Of a stretch of DNA of 64,000 nt, positions 54,647 through 64,000 are shown piece by piece. The notes under the pieces are model-generated. The model had not been told where the DNA came from. It searched no databases and worked only from the letters and a program-made list of their open reading frames with translations. Every line of letters starts with the position of its first letter. Within the stretch, counting starts at the first letter, position 1. The translations under genes were made by a program, and so were the position numbers. Source of the DNA: JAICMB01 sp963795935 (GTDB taxonomy: Bacteria > Acidobacteriota > Terriglobia > Bryobacterales > Bryobacteraceae); the NCBI GenBank assembly GCA_963795935.1, contig CAWCJO010000013.1, forward strand, positions 62,001 to 126,000. Direction: 5' to 3'.

Positions 54647-57600
54647 ATGGAAAACATCCTGCGCAAGCTTTTTCAGAATCCTCCCGCCGTTTTGGTTTTC
54701 CTGATGTTCTCGTTCAGCGCCGGCGCCCAGACGACCGGCGCTATTGAAGGCGCCGTTACCGATCCCACTGGAGCGGCCATTCCTGGCGCGACGGTGCGGC
54801 TTAAGAACGAGGATACCGGCGTCACGCGCACCACCACCACGAATGCTTCAGGACAATACCTGTTCGATAATCTTACGATCGGCTCTTACGACATCTCTGT
54901 AAACCAACCTGGGTTCAAGGAGTTCTCGGTCACGAAGATCCGCGTGGACGCGAACGCGCGCGTCCGGACCGACATTCCTCTCGAAGTCGGCGCCGTTCAG
55001 GAAAACGTCACTGTGGAAGCCGCGCCTTCCCCCGTCCAGACTAGCGAAGGAACCGTATCGTCGCTGATTACAACGGAGCAGATCGACACCGCGGTCTTGA
55101 ATGGCCGCAATTATTCAAAGCTGGCCATGCTGATGCCCGGCGCGGTCTACAATTCGAGCAGCGATGAGTTGTCCGGAGCCGGCCTCAATGCGCCCGCTTC
55201 GCCCGTTTCGATCAACGGGCTGACCAATAAGACCGCGGGTTGGTTCGTGGATGGCGCCTACGACATGAACGTCGGCAACGGCGATGCCAACCAGCACGTG
55301 CCTGCCCTCGACACCATTCAAGAAATCCAGGTGCAGACCGCGAATTACAGCGCTCGCTATGGCACGGCGGGCGGCGCCATCATAAATGCCGTCACCAAGA
55401 GTGGGACCGCGTCGTTTCATGGCAACGCCTATGAGTATTTTCGAAACGACAAGATGGACGCGCGAAACTTCTTCAGCCCCACCGTCGTTCCCCTGAAACA
55501 AAACGAATTCGGATTCAGCATCGGCGGCCCAGTGATTCTGCCGCATTACAACTATAAGCGGCAAAAGACGTTCTTCTTCTGGAACGAGAATTGGCGCTAC
55601 CGGAGCAACGCCACCACATTGCTGAGCGCCACGCCCACCGACGCCATCCGCTCGGGAGACCTGAGCTCGGAGGCAGCGCGGCTCAAGAAGCCAATCCTCG
55701 ACCCGCTCACCGGCCAACCGTTCGCAAACAACATTATTCCATCGTCACGCATCGATCCGAACGCGGCGATCCTGCTCAAAAATTATTTCCCGGAGCCCAA
55801 CAATCCCGGCGGCGGATTCAACAACTACATCAATCTCGGAGTGGGCCAGACGAATCCGCGCACCGATACCGTCCGCATCGATCACAACATCACGGATAAT
55901 CTGCGGGCGTTCTTCACGCTCGCCCACGACAACATCAATGTGCTCTATCCCAACGTGAATCTGTTGAGCGTTTCGCCGTTTCCCACCTTGCTCGAGCAGG
56001 AGCACGACACGGGACTGACCGGTGAAGCGGGACTGACTTGGATCCTATCTCCGACGAGCACAAACGAAGTACAGTACTCGCTTAAGCAGTTTCATGTGAA
56101 TCTGCTGCTTGAAAACGGACTGAACGGCGCCACTCCCACGCGCCCCGCCGGGATGACCATTCAGGACTTCTACCCGGGAGCGAACTCGCTTAACCTGATT
56201 CCCAACGTGGCTATTTCCCAAGGATGGGGCGGCATCGGAACATCCGTTCTGCCTCTCAGCCCGGCCACGGACGATTCTCAAATCGTCAGCGACAATTTCA
56301 GCCATGTTGCAGGCAAGCATACCCTTCAGGCCGGCGGATTGCTTTTCCATTACTCGAAAAACCAAGCCGTCAACAATCAGACGCAAGGGTCCTTCAGCTT
56401 CACCGGAGTGTTCACCAATAGCCCCATCGCCGATTTTCTTCTCGGCGATGCGCAAACCTACACCGAAAGCAATGCCCGCTTCATTCGCGACTACTCATTC
56501 AATCAGACCGAATGGTATTTCCAGGACGACTGGCGCACGACAAAGCGACTGACGTTGAATCTTGGTCTGCGCGTTTACGTCATTCCCATGACGACGGTCG
56601 GAGGCAACCAGATGAGCTCATTCCTGCCTTCCGCCTACGATCCTTCGAAGGCGCCGCAGATCACTTCCGCCGGCATCCTGGTGCCCACGCCAAATTACAA
56701 TCCACTGAACGGCATCGTCATAGCGGGCCAGAACGGCGTGCCCAGCGGTTTTGCGAACACGTTCGTAGGCTGGGCGCCGCGATTCGGCTTTGCGTTCGAT
56801 CCCTCGGGCTCGGGCAAGACGGCCATCCGCGGTGGCTACGGCATATCCTATCTGAACAGCGGAACAGACCAGAGTTCGCTGGTGTTGAATCCTCCTTACA
56901 ACGTGAACGTGAGTCTTCAGAACGTCTCGCTCACTGACCCCAGCAATGGCGTTCCCTCCTCACCGCGGCCGGTCGCGCTGAATGCCTTCAATCCGGATTT
57001 CAAGCGCCCGCAGATCCAATCGTGGAGCCTCACGGTGCAGCATGAATTTCCCGGCCAGCTATTGGGCATGATCGGTTACGTCGGCACGCGGGGGACAAAC
57101 TACGAGGTGTGGATCGACCGCAATGCTCCCGATTTCGCGGGCCATCCGCCCGGCCTCGATTTCGATCCGCGGCTGAACAGCAACACCGTAAACATCAACA
57201 CCATTCGTCCTTTCCTCGGCTACGCCAGCATCACGCAGTTCAATTCCGGATTGGAGTCTATCTACAACTCGCTCCAGAGCATGGTACAGCGCCGCTTTGC
57301 TCATGGCTTCGCGGTACAGGCCGTCTACACCTTCGGAAAGGCGCTCGGCGAAACGCAAACGCAGCGGAACGAGGTGGTGCAAGATCCGCTGAACTGGCGC
57401 GCCAACTACGGACCGGTGGACTTCGACCGCACTCACGTCTTCACCGCCAACTATATCTGGGATATCCCGTTTCTGCGCGGCAGCCGCAGTCTCGCCGGCG
57501 AGGTTTTCGGCAATTGGGAACTGGCCGGATTTTTCTCCGCGCAAAGTGGATTGGCGATGACTCCCGGACTCTCAATCGGCACGGCGGGCCAGGCGACGCG

Positions 57601-57934
57601 CCCCGACGCGACCGGCCAGTCCGTCTCGGGACCGCAAACGATACAGCAATGGTTCAACACAGCGGCGTTCGCCGCGCCCGCGCCCGGTTTATATGGAAAT
57701 GCCGGCGTAGGCGTGATTCGTGGACCCGGGTTCTGGGATTGGGACACCTCCCTCTCGCGTCTTTTCCCGATCCGCGAGAGCTTACGGCTGCGCCTCTCCG
57801 GGGAATTTTTCAACATTTTGAACCACACCAATTTCCTGGGCGTGGGTACCAGCCTGGGCAGCGGAACCTATGGACAAATCACGAGCGCGCGCGATCCGCG
57901 CCGCGTTCAGCTTAGTCTGCGTCTGGACTTTTAG
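54647..57934 (+). CDS. Oar-like TonB-dependent receptor with carboxypeptidase-regulatory N-domain
   Basis: 1095 residues from ATG 54647. Signal peptide (NPPAVLVFLMFSFSAGA), then a carboxypeptidase D regulatory-like domain at about 28-115 (TTGAIEGAVTDPTGAAIPGA, ASGQYLFDNLTIGSYDIS), a plug region (LNGRNYSKLAMLMPG, QEIQVQTANYSARYGTAGG), and a beta-barrel ending RRVQLSLRLDF with terminal Phe. This architecture is hugely expanded in Acidobacteria, where the receptors are thought to take up glycans or peptides. It follows the sulfatase by 46 bp and overlaps the glycosidase start. Confidence 0.9.
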   Translation: MENILRKLFQNPPAVLVFLMFSFSAGAQTTGAIEGAVTDPTGAAIPGATVRLKNEDTGVTRTTTTNASGQYLFDNLTIGSYDISVNQPGFKEFSVTKIRVDANARVRTDIPLEVGAVQENVTVEAAPSPVQTSEGTVSSLITTEQIDTAVLNGRNYSKLAMLMPGAVYNSSSDELSGAGLNAPASPVSINGLTNKTAGWFVDGAYDMNVGNGDANQHVPALDTIQEIQVQTANYSARYGTAGGAIINAVTKSGTASFHGNAYEYFRNDKMDARNFFSPTVVPLKQNEFGFSIGGPVILPHYNYKRQKTFFFWNENWRYRSNATTLLSATPTDAIRSGDLSSEAARLKKPILDPLTGQPFANNIIPSSRIDPNAAILLKNYFPEPNNPGGGFNNYINLGVGQTNPRTDTVRIDHNITDNLRAFFTLAHDNINVLYPNVNLLSVSPFPTLLEQEHDTGLTGEAGLTWILSPTSTNEVQYSLKQFHVNLLLENGLNGATPTRPAGMTIQDFYPGANSLNLIPNVAISQGWGGIGTSVLPLSPATDDSQIVSDNFSHVAGKHTLQAGGLLFHYSKNQAVNNQTQGSFSFTGVFTNSPIADFLLGDAQTYTESNARFIRDYSFNQTEWYFQDDWRTTKRLTLNLGLRVYVIPMTTVGGNQMSSFLPSAYDPSKAPQITSAGILVPTPNYNPLNGIVIAGQNGVPSGFANTFVGWAPRFGFAFDPSGSGKTAIRGGYGISYLNSGTDQSSLVLNPPYNVNVSLQNVSLTDPSNGVPSSPRPVALNAFNPDFKRPQIQSWSLTVQHEFPGQLLGMIGYVGTRGTNYEVWIDRNAPDFAGHPPGLDFDPRLNSNTVNINTIRPFLGYASITQFNSGLESIYNSLQSMVQRRFAHGFAVQAVYTFGKALGETQTQRNEVVQDPLNWRANYGPVDFDRTHVFTANYIWDIPFLRGSRSLAGEVFGNWELAGFFSAQSGLAMTPGLSIGTAGQATRPDATGQSVSGPQTIQQWFNTAAFAAPAPGLYGNAGVGVIRGPGFWDWDTSLSRLFPIRESLRLRLSGEFFNILNHTNFLGVGTSLGSGTYGQITSARDPRRVQLSLRLDF

Positions 57935-60900
57935 CGCCTTCGCCGCCGCGCCCGCCGGACGCGCTGTACGAAAGCTTCAAGAATCCGCCCGCGAAGTATT
58001 CGCTGATGCCGTATTGGTATTGGAACGGGCGCATCAATCCGTCCGATACCCGCCGCGAGATCGAAGCGATGCTCTCTCAAGGCGTTCACCAGGCGATCGC
58101 GTTTCCCTGGGACGGCATGGAGCAGCGTTATCTATCGAATGATTTCTGGCGGCAGGTGGGCGCTGCGCTCGACATCGCCAAACAACTCCATTTCACTCTG
58201 AATTTCGCCGACGAATACGATTGGCCGAGCGGACATGCCTGGACCCAGCCATACGAAGACCCGGAGTTGAGCAAAGTACTCCGCGACCATCCGGAGTACC
58301 GCATGATGCGCCTGGATTACGAAGAGTTCCACCTCGCGAACGGCGCCGTTTGGCGCAACACCGGCGGCATCGAGTTTGCCGTCGCGGCCCGCGAAGACGA
58401 GAATGGAGCCTTACTCGCCGATACGCTCCGCCTGCTTGCCCCCCGCGGAGTGGCGCGTTCCGGACGGCCGCTGGCTGATTACGACTTATAAGCTTGTCCC
58501 CGCGGTCGCCGCCCACAACACGCGCGTCGATCTTCTCAACCGCGATGCGGTTCGCCGCTATATCGATCTCGTTTACGAAGAGTACGCGCGGCGCTTCCCG
58601 CAACACCTGGGCACAACCATGCAGTTGACCGTTGCGGACCATGAAGGCTCCTACGGCGTCCCCATCGCGTACACTCCAGCGCTATTTCAACAGCATCCGG
58701 AATTGAGACAAGAGTTGCCCTTGCTCGTTCACGATTCCACCGATCCTGGAACGCGCGAAACGGGTCCGCTCCGAGTACCTCTCGGCCATTTCGCGCCTGT
58801 ACGTCGATTCCTTTTCAAAGCAGGTCGCCGACTGGTGCGCCGCGCATGGTCTGAAGCACGGGACATCGATTTACGAAGAGCAGCTTTACATCCAGGTTGG
58901 CCAGGCAGGCAACATGTTCGATCATTGGCGCGCCGGGAGCCTGGTCGAAATCGATGCGCTGCTGGAGCGCGCGCGCATGCCGATCGATTTCAAGGAGGCC
59001 GTGTCTGTCGCGCACTTCGATCGCAAGCCGCTGCTGGTAGAAAACCAGGGCCTGCAAGGGCACGGGACGTTTTTCAGCCTGGAAAAAGCGCGGCTGGGAT
59101 CGAACATGGCGCTGCTGTGGGGCGCCAATTATCTCGTCCCCTACTTCGACTACGACCCGCGCAAAATCGCGTGGCCGCCACAATGGTTCTTGAGCCAGCC
59201 GTTCTGGCCGTTCTTTCATCTCTATGCCGACTACGTCCGCCGCGTGCAGTTCATGAACGCGCAGGGCCGGCACGTCGCGCCGATCCTGATCTATTACCCT
59301 CTCGAAACCGCGTATGCGAATTCGTCCACTCTGTTCCTCAATAAGCCGCATCGCGATCTCTTTTGGAATAATGCCATGGACCAGACTCAGAACTATTACT
59401 CGGCGCTGCAGTTGGAATTGGCGCGCCAAGGCTGGGATTATCACATCGCCGACGCGTATTACTTACAGCGCGCGACGATTCAGGACGGCTCGCTTGTGAT
59501 CGGCGATGAAACATTTAAGACCATCATTGTTCCGCCAATGACCGATATCGACCCACGCTCCGAAGCGAAGCTCGACGAATTTGAGCGCGCCGGTGGGCAG
59601 GTGCTTCGCGTGCCGTTCCGGGAGCATAAACCATTTATGGACCGGCTCGATTACACCGTGCAGATCCAGGTTCCACCCGAGATCCGTGACGATCTCAAAC
59701 CCATTCTCAGCAAACTGCCGCCCCCTGTCTGCCCCTTTCACGCCGAGCACATCTACTGCTCCGAGCGGACCGACGGCAGGATCACATGGTTCTGGGTCGT
59801 GAACGACAGCGATCAGCCGCGAACTTTGCCGCTGGCCGGCGGCGGCTCATACGAGAAGTGGAATGCGGAGACCGGCGCGCAAACGCCGCTTGGCGGCAAA
59901 CTCGACTTCGGACCATGGGACGCCTTTTTTGTCGTGACCGCGCCCGCCGCGCCGCCCCCTGCCGGCGCCTCCTCGCAGCTTTCGCAAACGATCGAACTCC
60001 CGGATTCCGGTTGGCGCTTCACTCCCGAAGCTTCGGAGATCAAAGTGCCCTATGCGCGAGACAAGTCGGGTGCGGCGGTATGGCTTGCGCCGGAGCGCGC
60101 CGGCATCCGGAAGTGGTGGATTAGCGGACCGTTTCCCTACGACGATCACCGCGGATTCTTCAAGGCCTACGCGCCTGAAACGCAGCCCTTCAACGCTAAG
60201 GACTGGCGCGAGATCAACTCCTCGGATTACATAATCGAAATGCCGCGCCAGCGCGCGATCTACTATGCCTACACGACAATAGATTCACCAATCGACCGCG
60301 ACACTGACATCATTACCGCATTTGCGGATAGCGAAAAGATCTGGCTCAATGGCGCTCAGGTGTTAAGCGTTCATCGGCATCCCAAGTGGTCGCTGCTGCG
60401 CGATGCCTGGGCGGAACGCGTTCCGGTTCGTCTTCGTCAGGGGCGCAACGACGTTCTCGTCAAGATGGGTCCCAGTCTGATGGTCAGAACAGCGTTCAGC
60501 TTACGATTCGGCGCGCCTTCGCATCGGCGTTGCGATCTGTCGATCCCGGTCCCGCCCGGCGCCGTTTCCCCCGCGCCGCAATGCTTCGATGAATTCCAGC
60601 CGGTCGCATTCAAGACCGGGACGGTACAGTTCTCGCTGCGGTCCTGGACCGATTCCGCTCTGGCGCATTACTCCGGCGCGGCGCTCTACCAGCGCTATTT
60701 CGATCTTCCCAGAGGCGCCTCGGCGAAGAAGATCACGCTCGATCTCGGAGCCGTCGGCGTTGCCGCGCAAGTGTGGGTGAATGGTTCGAGCGTGGGCGCC
60801 CGTGCGTGGCGCCCCTTCACGTTCGACATCACGCGCCAGGCGCACCCCGGACGCAACACTCTCAAAATCCGAGTGGCCAATTCCGATGCAGGTTGGCAAT

Positions 60901-61025
60901 CGCAGGGCGACACCATATACCCGCGCGGAAGCTGGGGCCTGCACTACCAAACCGAGCTCGATCGCGTCCCTACAATCCGGCCGAATGGCCTCGAAGGTCC
61001 CGTCCGTTTACTCCTGTATGAATGA
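57870..61025 (+). CDS. Large exported glycoside hydrolase (GH106/rhamnosidase-like), frame-shifted
   Basis: About 1040 residues in several frames. The ATG at 57870 gives a signal peptide (RAAFSLVCVWTFSAFAAAPA) inside the end of the receptor gene. After a break near 57955 the frame reads LYESFKNPPAKYSLMPYWYWNGRINP, EIEAMLSQGVHQAIAFPWDG and NFADEYDWPSG, a TIM-barrel start as in GH106 and related enzymes. Further breaks lie near 58480 and 58770. The C-terminal part is intact from about 58914 and ends in a GH2-type galactose-binding fold (AAQVWVNGSSVGARAWRPFTFDITR). Family GH106 alpha-L-rhamnosidase is the closest I can name, with moderate certainty. Confidence 0.6.
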
Positions 61026-62587
61026 CCGGAATCTCGACTATTCCGCGCCGTAGCGTGATTCGAGCACCGATTCGGATTGGGCTCGAGCTTTGGAAAACTG
61101 CTGCTAGTCACATCCACGCGAATGCGATGACCCCGCTCGAAAACAATGCTGGTCGTGCCCAGAACGATCACAACCTTTTGCGCCTCCGTCCCGTTCATGC
61201 GCACACGTTGCGCGCCATCGAGAATGGGCGCCGCATAGCCGCCCGGGCGAACGTCGATCAGCTTTACAACGAGGTCGGCCGAAGGAGCATCAAACGAAAC
61301 CCACAACGTCGCACTCACGGTGCCCGTTACGTTCATCGCGTTCTTAAGCGGCTCGCCCAAAGTAGTCAGGATGTCCGGCCTGGCGACGTTTTGGTTCTGT
61401 ATGCATTCGGCCCCATTACGGCCCCCCAAAGTATGAACGGGATTCGCGGGATCGTATAAATACGAGCCCCCCTTCAGTTCAAACCGCTCTACTTGACTAG
61501 GCTCGGGAGGCCACGCCTCCGCCGTTTGCCAGCCGCGTCCCATCAGGAAATAACGCACCGGCTTAGGTCCAATCCGCCCATACGGTTTTGCTTTCATCCA
61601 ATGATCGAACCAATCCAATTGAAGCGGGTTCTCGTCGAGTTCGGCTGCCGCACCGAAAGACTCGTCGCCGCATTGTGACTTGCCATATCCATGCGGCCAG
61701 GGACCCATCAGGAGCCGCTTTTCCGTTTTCTGAATTTTTCGCAGTGTGGTGAAATTCTGAAGCGTGGCTTCGGCGAAACTATCGTACCAGCCGCTTACGA
61801 AGAAAATGGGAACGTCGGACATCCGCTTATAGTAATCGCTGGTGTCGAATCCCGTCTGCTTCCAATAATCGTCGTAATCCGGATGCGCATAAAAATCCCG
61901 ATACGCTTTCAACTGCGCCGCAAAGCCTTTAAATACCTCGGAGCGCTTGGCACGTCCCTCGCTGAGCCACGCGTCCGGATGCTTCACGATTTCATTCAGC
62001 CGGTCCCGCGTTGCGCTATCCGCGCGCGGGTCCGTTGCCGCCGAAAGCAGCAGCCAGACAGGCCAGCCCAGCCCCGGAATGCCGCCGCGATAACCGGCAT
62101 CGTAGTAATAGTTCGCGCCTCCCACCGCTGCGTACATCGCCGTTAGATGCGGAGGGCGCTCGATCGCCGCCGCGTACTGATCCATCGCTAAATAAGAAGC
62201 TCCCGTCGTTCCGACTTTTCCGTTAGACCAGGGCTGCGCCGCCGCCCACTCGATGGTGTCGTATCCATCCTTGCCTTCATTGATCAGCGGATACGGCTCA
62301 CCTTCCGATTCATATCGTCCGCGCGTGTCCTGCGCCACGAACACATAGCCATTCGCCGCGAAGTACTGGCCGCGACGCTTCTCGCCATTCTTGTTATAAG
62401 GACTGCGAGTCACCAGCACCGGGAATTCGCCCGCGAGCGGCTCGCCATCCTTTGCGGGCAGGTAGACGTCCGTTGCGAGCTTCACGCCGTCGCGCATAGC
62501 CACCTTCACCGTGCGCATCGTGAAATCCTGGCCGTTCAAACACGCCAGCGCCAACCCGACAGAGGCAGTTATGCTCAATCCGCGCAT
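60944..62587 (-). CDS. CocE/NonD-type alpha/beta hydrolase (peptidase S15-like)
   Basis: 547 residues with a signal peptide (RGLSITASVGLALACLNG). The S15/CocE features are present: VAMRDGVKLATDVYLP, VLVTRSPYNKNGEKRR, VFVAQDTRGRYESEGE, the nucleophile Ser131 in GTTGASYLAMD, VSGWYDSF with the catalytic Asp, and GPWPHG with the His. The C-terminal jelly roll (FERGHRIRVDVTSSSFPKLEPNPN) is cut short: the last 27 residues lie antisense to the glycosidase end and look random, so an indel has probably removed the true end. Substrate could be an ester or amide. Confidence 0.8.
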   Translation of the reverse strand: MRGLSITASVGLALACLNGQDFTMRTVKVAMRDGVKLATDVYLPAKDGEPLAGEFPVLVTRSPYNKNGEKRRGQYFAANGYVFVAQDTRGRYESEGEPYPLINEGKDGYDTIEWAAAQPWSNGKVGTTGASYLAMDQYAAAIERPPHLTAMYAAVGGANYYYDAGYRGGIPGLGWPVWLLLSAATDPRADSATRDRLNEIVKHPDAWLSEGRAKRSEVFKGFAAQLKAYRDFYAHPDYDDYWKQTGFDTSDYYKRMSDVPIFFVSGWYDSFAEATLQNFTTLRKIQKTEKRLLMGPWPHGYGKSQCGDESFGAAAELDENPLQLDWFDHWMKAKPYGRIGPKPVRYFLMGRGWQTAEAWPPEPSQVERFELKGGSYLYDPANPVHTLGGRNGAECIQNQNVARPDILTTLGEPLKNAMNVTGTVSATLWVSFDAPSADLVVKLIDVRPGGYAAPILDGAQRVRMNGTEAQKVVIVLGTTSIVFERGHRIRVDVTSSSFPKLEPNPNRCSNHATARNSRDSGHSYRSKRTGPSRPFGRIVGTRSSSVW

Positions 62588-63765
62588 AAGCTTGAAACAA
62601 CTTCCTCCTTGATTGAAACACCCAGTCCCGGCACATCGCCGATAACTAAGCGTCCCTCGCGAGCCGTAGGCAAACCCTCAAAGATCTTCCAGAACAGCTC
62701 GTTTCCCGTATCCGGCTCGACATCGGGAAAATACTCGACCATGGGACAAACCTGCGGCGCGCGGCTGAAGATTACGTGCAGGTTGTGCGCTTCGTTCGAA
62801 TGCGGCACGACCGGCAAACCGGCCGCTTCCGCAAGCGCGCAAATCTTGACCACTTCAGTGATACCTCCGGCTCTGTTCGCGTCAGGCTGCAACATATCAA
62901 TCGCGCGCCGATCGATGAGCCGCTTAAATTCCCACTTGCCATAGGAGTGTTCGCCGCAACTCCACCTCTGCCACGGACAGCGCCGCTTCAGCTCTACGTA
63001 ACCGTCCACATCGTGCGGCATCAGCGGCTCTTCGATCCAGGAAAGATTATAGTCGCGCAGGAGCTTCGCCATCTCGATCGCGTAGCCGATGTCCCAGCCC
63101 ATGTAAGCGTCGGCCGCAATTTCGACCTCCCGCCCAACGGCGTCGCGCACGGCTCTCACCAGGTCGACATTGCGCCGCATCCCCGCCGGCCCGTCTTTCG
63201 GACCAAAGCCAAAGCGCTGCTTCATTCGCGTGAATCCCGCGCGCTTCCATTCGCGAGCCTCGTCCGCAAGCCGATCGAGTTCTTCGAGCGCGTACAGCCT
63301 GCTCACATAACACGGCGCGGATGTCTGCGTGCGCCCGCCGATCAAATCGTAGACAGGTTTCCCTTCCGTCTTCCCATGCAGGTCCCAGCACGCGATGTCG
63401 AGCGCCGAAATGGCGCACATCGCGGACCCCGACTGGCCGAATCGAATCGTCGTCCGGTACATCCTCTGCCACAGGTGTTCGTGCCGCCGCGGGTCTTCGC
63501 CAACCAGAAGCTCCGCGTAATACTGCTCGATCAGGCTCTTCGCTCCGCCATGAAAAGCGCCCGCCGTGCCGACGCCCGTAATGCCGTTGGAGCCCTCGAC
63601 CTCGACCAGTGTACACATCGAGGGGCCGAACCAGCCGCCCGCTTTCGTCTCGAAGTCTTCGAAGACGGAAGCGTTCGTGACCAGGTTGCGCTTCAACGTG
63701 GCGGGCTCGCGCGAAAAGCCGATGTTGCGCGCGCGTATGCGTTCAATCCGCATCAGCGCCACCAT
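62575..63765 (-). CDS. Enolase-superfamily sugar-acid dehydratase, L-rhamnonate dehydratase-like
   Basis: 396 residues from ATG 63765. The metal ligands Asp219 (AADAYMGWD), Glu245 (IEEPL) and Glu272 (GEH), and catalytic His322 (VVPHSNEAHN) match the L-rhamnonate dehydratase pattern, including KQRFGFGPKDGPAGMRRN and DMLQPDANRAGGITEVV. Such enzymes remove water from a sugar acid to give a 2-keto-3-deoxy acid. Its start overlaps the SDR gene upstream by 13 bp and its end overlaps the CocE start by 13 bp, so the three form an operon. Other sugar acids (e.g. mannonate, galactonate) are possible substrates. Confidence 0.75.
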   Translation of the reverse strand: MVALMRIERIRARNIGFSREPATLKRNLVTNASVFEDFETKAGGWFGPSMCTLVEVEGSNGITGVGTAGAFHGGAKSLIEQYYAELLVGEDPRRHEHLWQRMYRTTIRFGQSGSAMCAISALDIACWDLHGKTEGKPVYDLIGGRTQTSAPCYVSRLYALEELDRLADEAREWKRAGFTRMKQRFGFGPKDGPAGMRRNVDLVRAVRDAVGREVEIAADAYMGWDIGYAIEMAKLLRDYNLSWIEEPLMPHDVDGYVELKRRCPWQRWSCGEHSYGKWEFKRLIDRRAIDMLQPDANRAGGITEVVKICALAEAAGLPVVPHSNEAHNLHVIFSRAPQVCPMVEYFPDVEPDTGNELFWKIFEGLPTAREGRLVIGDVPGLGVSIKEEVVSSLCAD

Positions 63766-64000
63766 AGTGCGCTGACGACCGAGCCGCCGTCGTGCACCAG
63801 CTCCGTGCCGGTAATGTAGGCCGCTTCATCGGACGCAAGAAACGCCGCCGCCGCCGCTATCTCCTCCACAGTCGACATGCGGTGCGCGGGAATATTATCC
63901 TCGAGCGCCTTCATGATGGACGGATCGGCGAGCAGTTCACGGTTAATGTCCGTGACCGCCCCCTGAGGGCACAGCAAGTTCGAAGTGATGCCGTGATCCG
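63753..64000 (-). CDS. Short-chain dehydrogenase/reductase, 5'-truncated by the window edge
   Basis: The frame is open from the window end: DHGITSNLLCPQGAVTDINRELL, EIAAAAAFLASDEAAYITGTELVHDGG, ending SVVSALWWR. These are the last 82 residues of an SDR, with the family's substrate-loop and closing VxxGG. Placed before a rhamnonate-dehydratase-like gene it could be a 2-keto-3-deoxy-sugar-acid dehydrogenase, but only the C-terminal part is visible. Confidence 0.78.
   Translation of the reverse strand, partial: DHGITSNLLCPQGAVTDINRELLADPSIMKALEDNIPAHRMSTVEEIAAAAAFLASDEAAYITGTELVHDGGSVVSALWWR

Noticed and set aside
1..64000. CRISPR arrays, tRNA or rRNA genes
   Set aside because: No regularly spaced repeat, tRNA cloverleaf or rRNA sequence was recognised by reading. 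A dedicated covariance search was not possible.

Overview
The window is GC-rich bacterial chromosome (roughly 60-65% by eye) and looks like an acidobacterium of the Solibacter/Bryobacter type. The markers are an ADOP-type orphan MacB-like permease (41154-43611), a 1022-residue beta-propeller protein ending in a TIGR03437-type domain (14823-17891), an Oar-like TonB-dependent receptor with an N-terminal carboxypeptidase-regulatory domain (54647-57934), a LysR gene divergent from gltB, and short exported proteins of a type common in Acidobacteria. No rRNA, tRNA, CRISPR array, intact transposase or integrase was recognised.

Layout. 1-2.2 kb: envelope genes (DUF4097-like tail, heme-copper oxidase subunit III, lytic transglycosylase, Amidase_2). 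2.3-9.1 kb: glnA, then a glycosyltransferase pair, a PaaK-like adenylating enzyme and a methyltransferase that look like surface-glycan or lipid functions. 9.1-10.7 kb: an ECF sigma / zinc-finger anti-sigma / LTxxQ periplasmic protein cassette. 10.9-13.8 kb: IscA-type Fe-S carrier, murQ, murA and a rhodanese. 13.6-17.9 kb: envelope proteins. 18.1-25.8 kb: a Tad/Cpa pilus export operon (cpaA, B, C, E, F, tadB, tadC) with two small uncharacterised genes at its ends. 25.8-28.8 kb: a polytopic membrane protein and divergent glpX. 28.8-31.9 kb: a decayed accessory segment bracketed by two copies of the glpX 3' end. 32-41 kb: an Nramp-like transporter, gltD, gltB and the LysR regulator. 41.1-47.7 kb: ADOP permease, PEP-CTERM protein, a VIT/VWA protein with MerR regulator, an SGNH hydrolase. 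47.7-51.2 kb: ilvD, eno and a YjbR protein. 51.2-64 kb: a catabolic block with SDR, M24 peptidase, sulfatase, TonB-dependent receptor, large exported glycosidase, CocE-type hydrolase, rhamnonate-dehydratase-like enzyme and a second SDR.

How the genes fit together. glnA and gltBD form the ammonium assimilation pair. murQ, murA, the lytic transglycosylase and the amidase serve peptidoglycan turnover, recycling and synthesis. The terminal block can be read as outer-membrane uptake plus desulfation, deglycosylation and non-phosphorylative oxidation of a deoxy-sugar, perhaps rhamnose-containing; this is an inference from gene families.

Quality caveat. Many otherwise well-conserved genes (amidase, murQ, murA, glpX, gltB, gltD, ADOP permease, VIT/VWA protein, ilvD, eno, the glycosidase) are interrupted by single-base indels, often in pairs that restore the frame. 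Several essential genes being hit at once points to consensus error, not gene death. Coordinates for those genes span all the fragments. The accessory segment at 28.8-31.9 kb is different: there whole internal parts of genes are missing, which is real decay.
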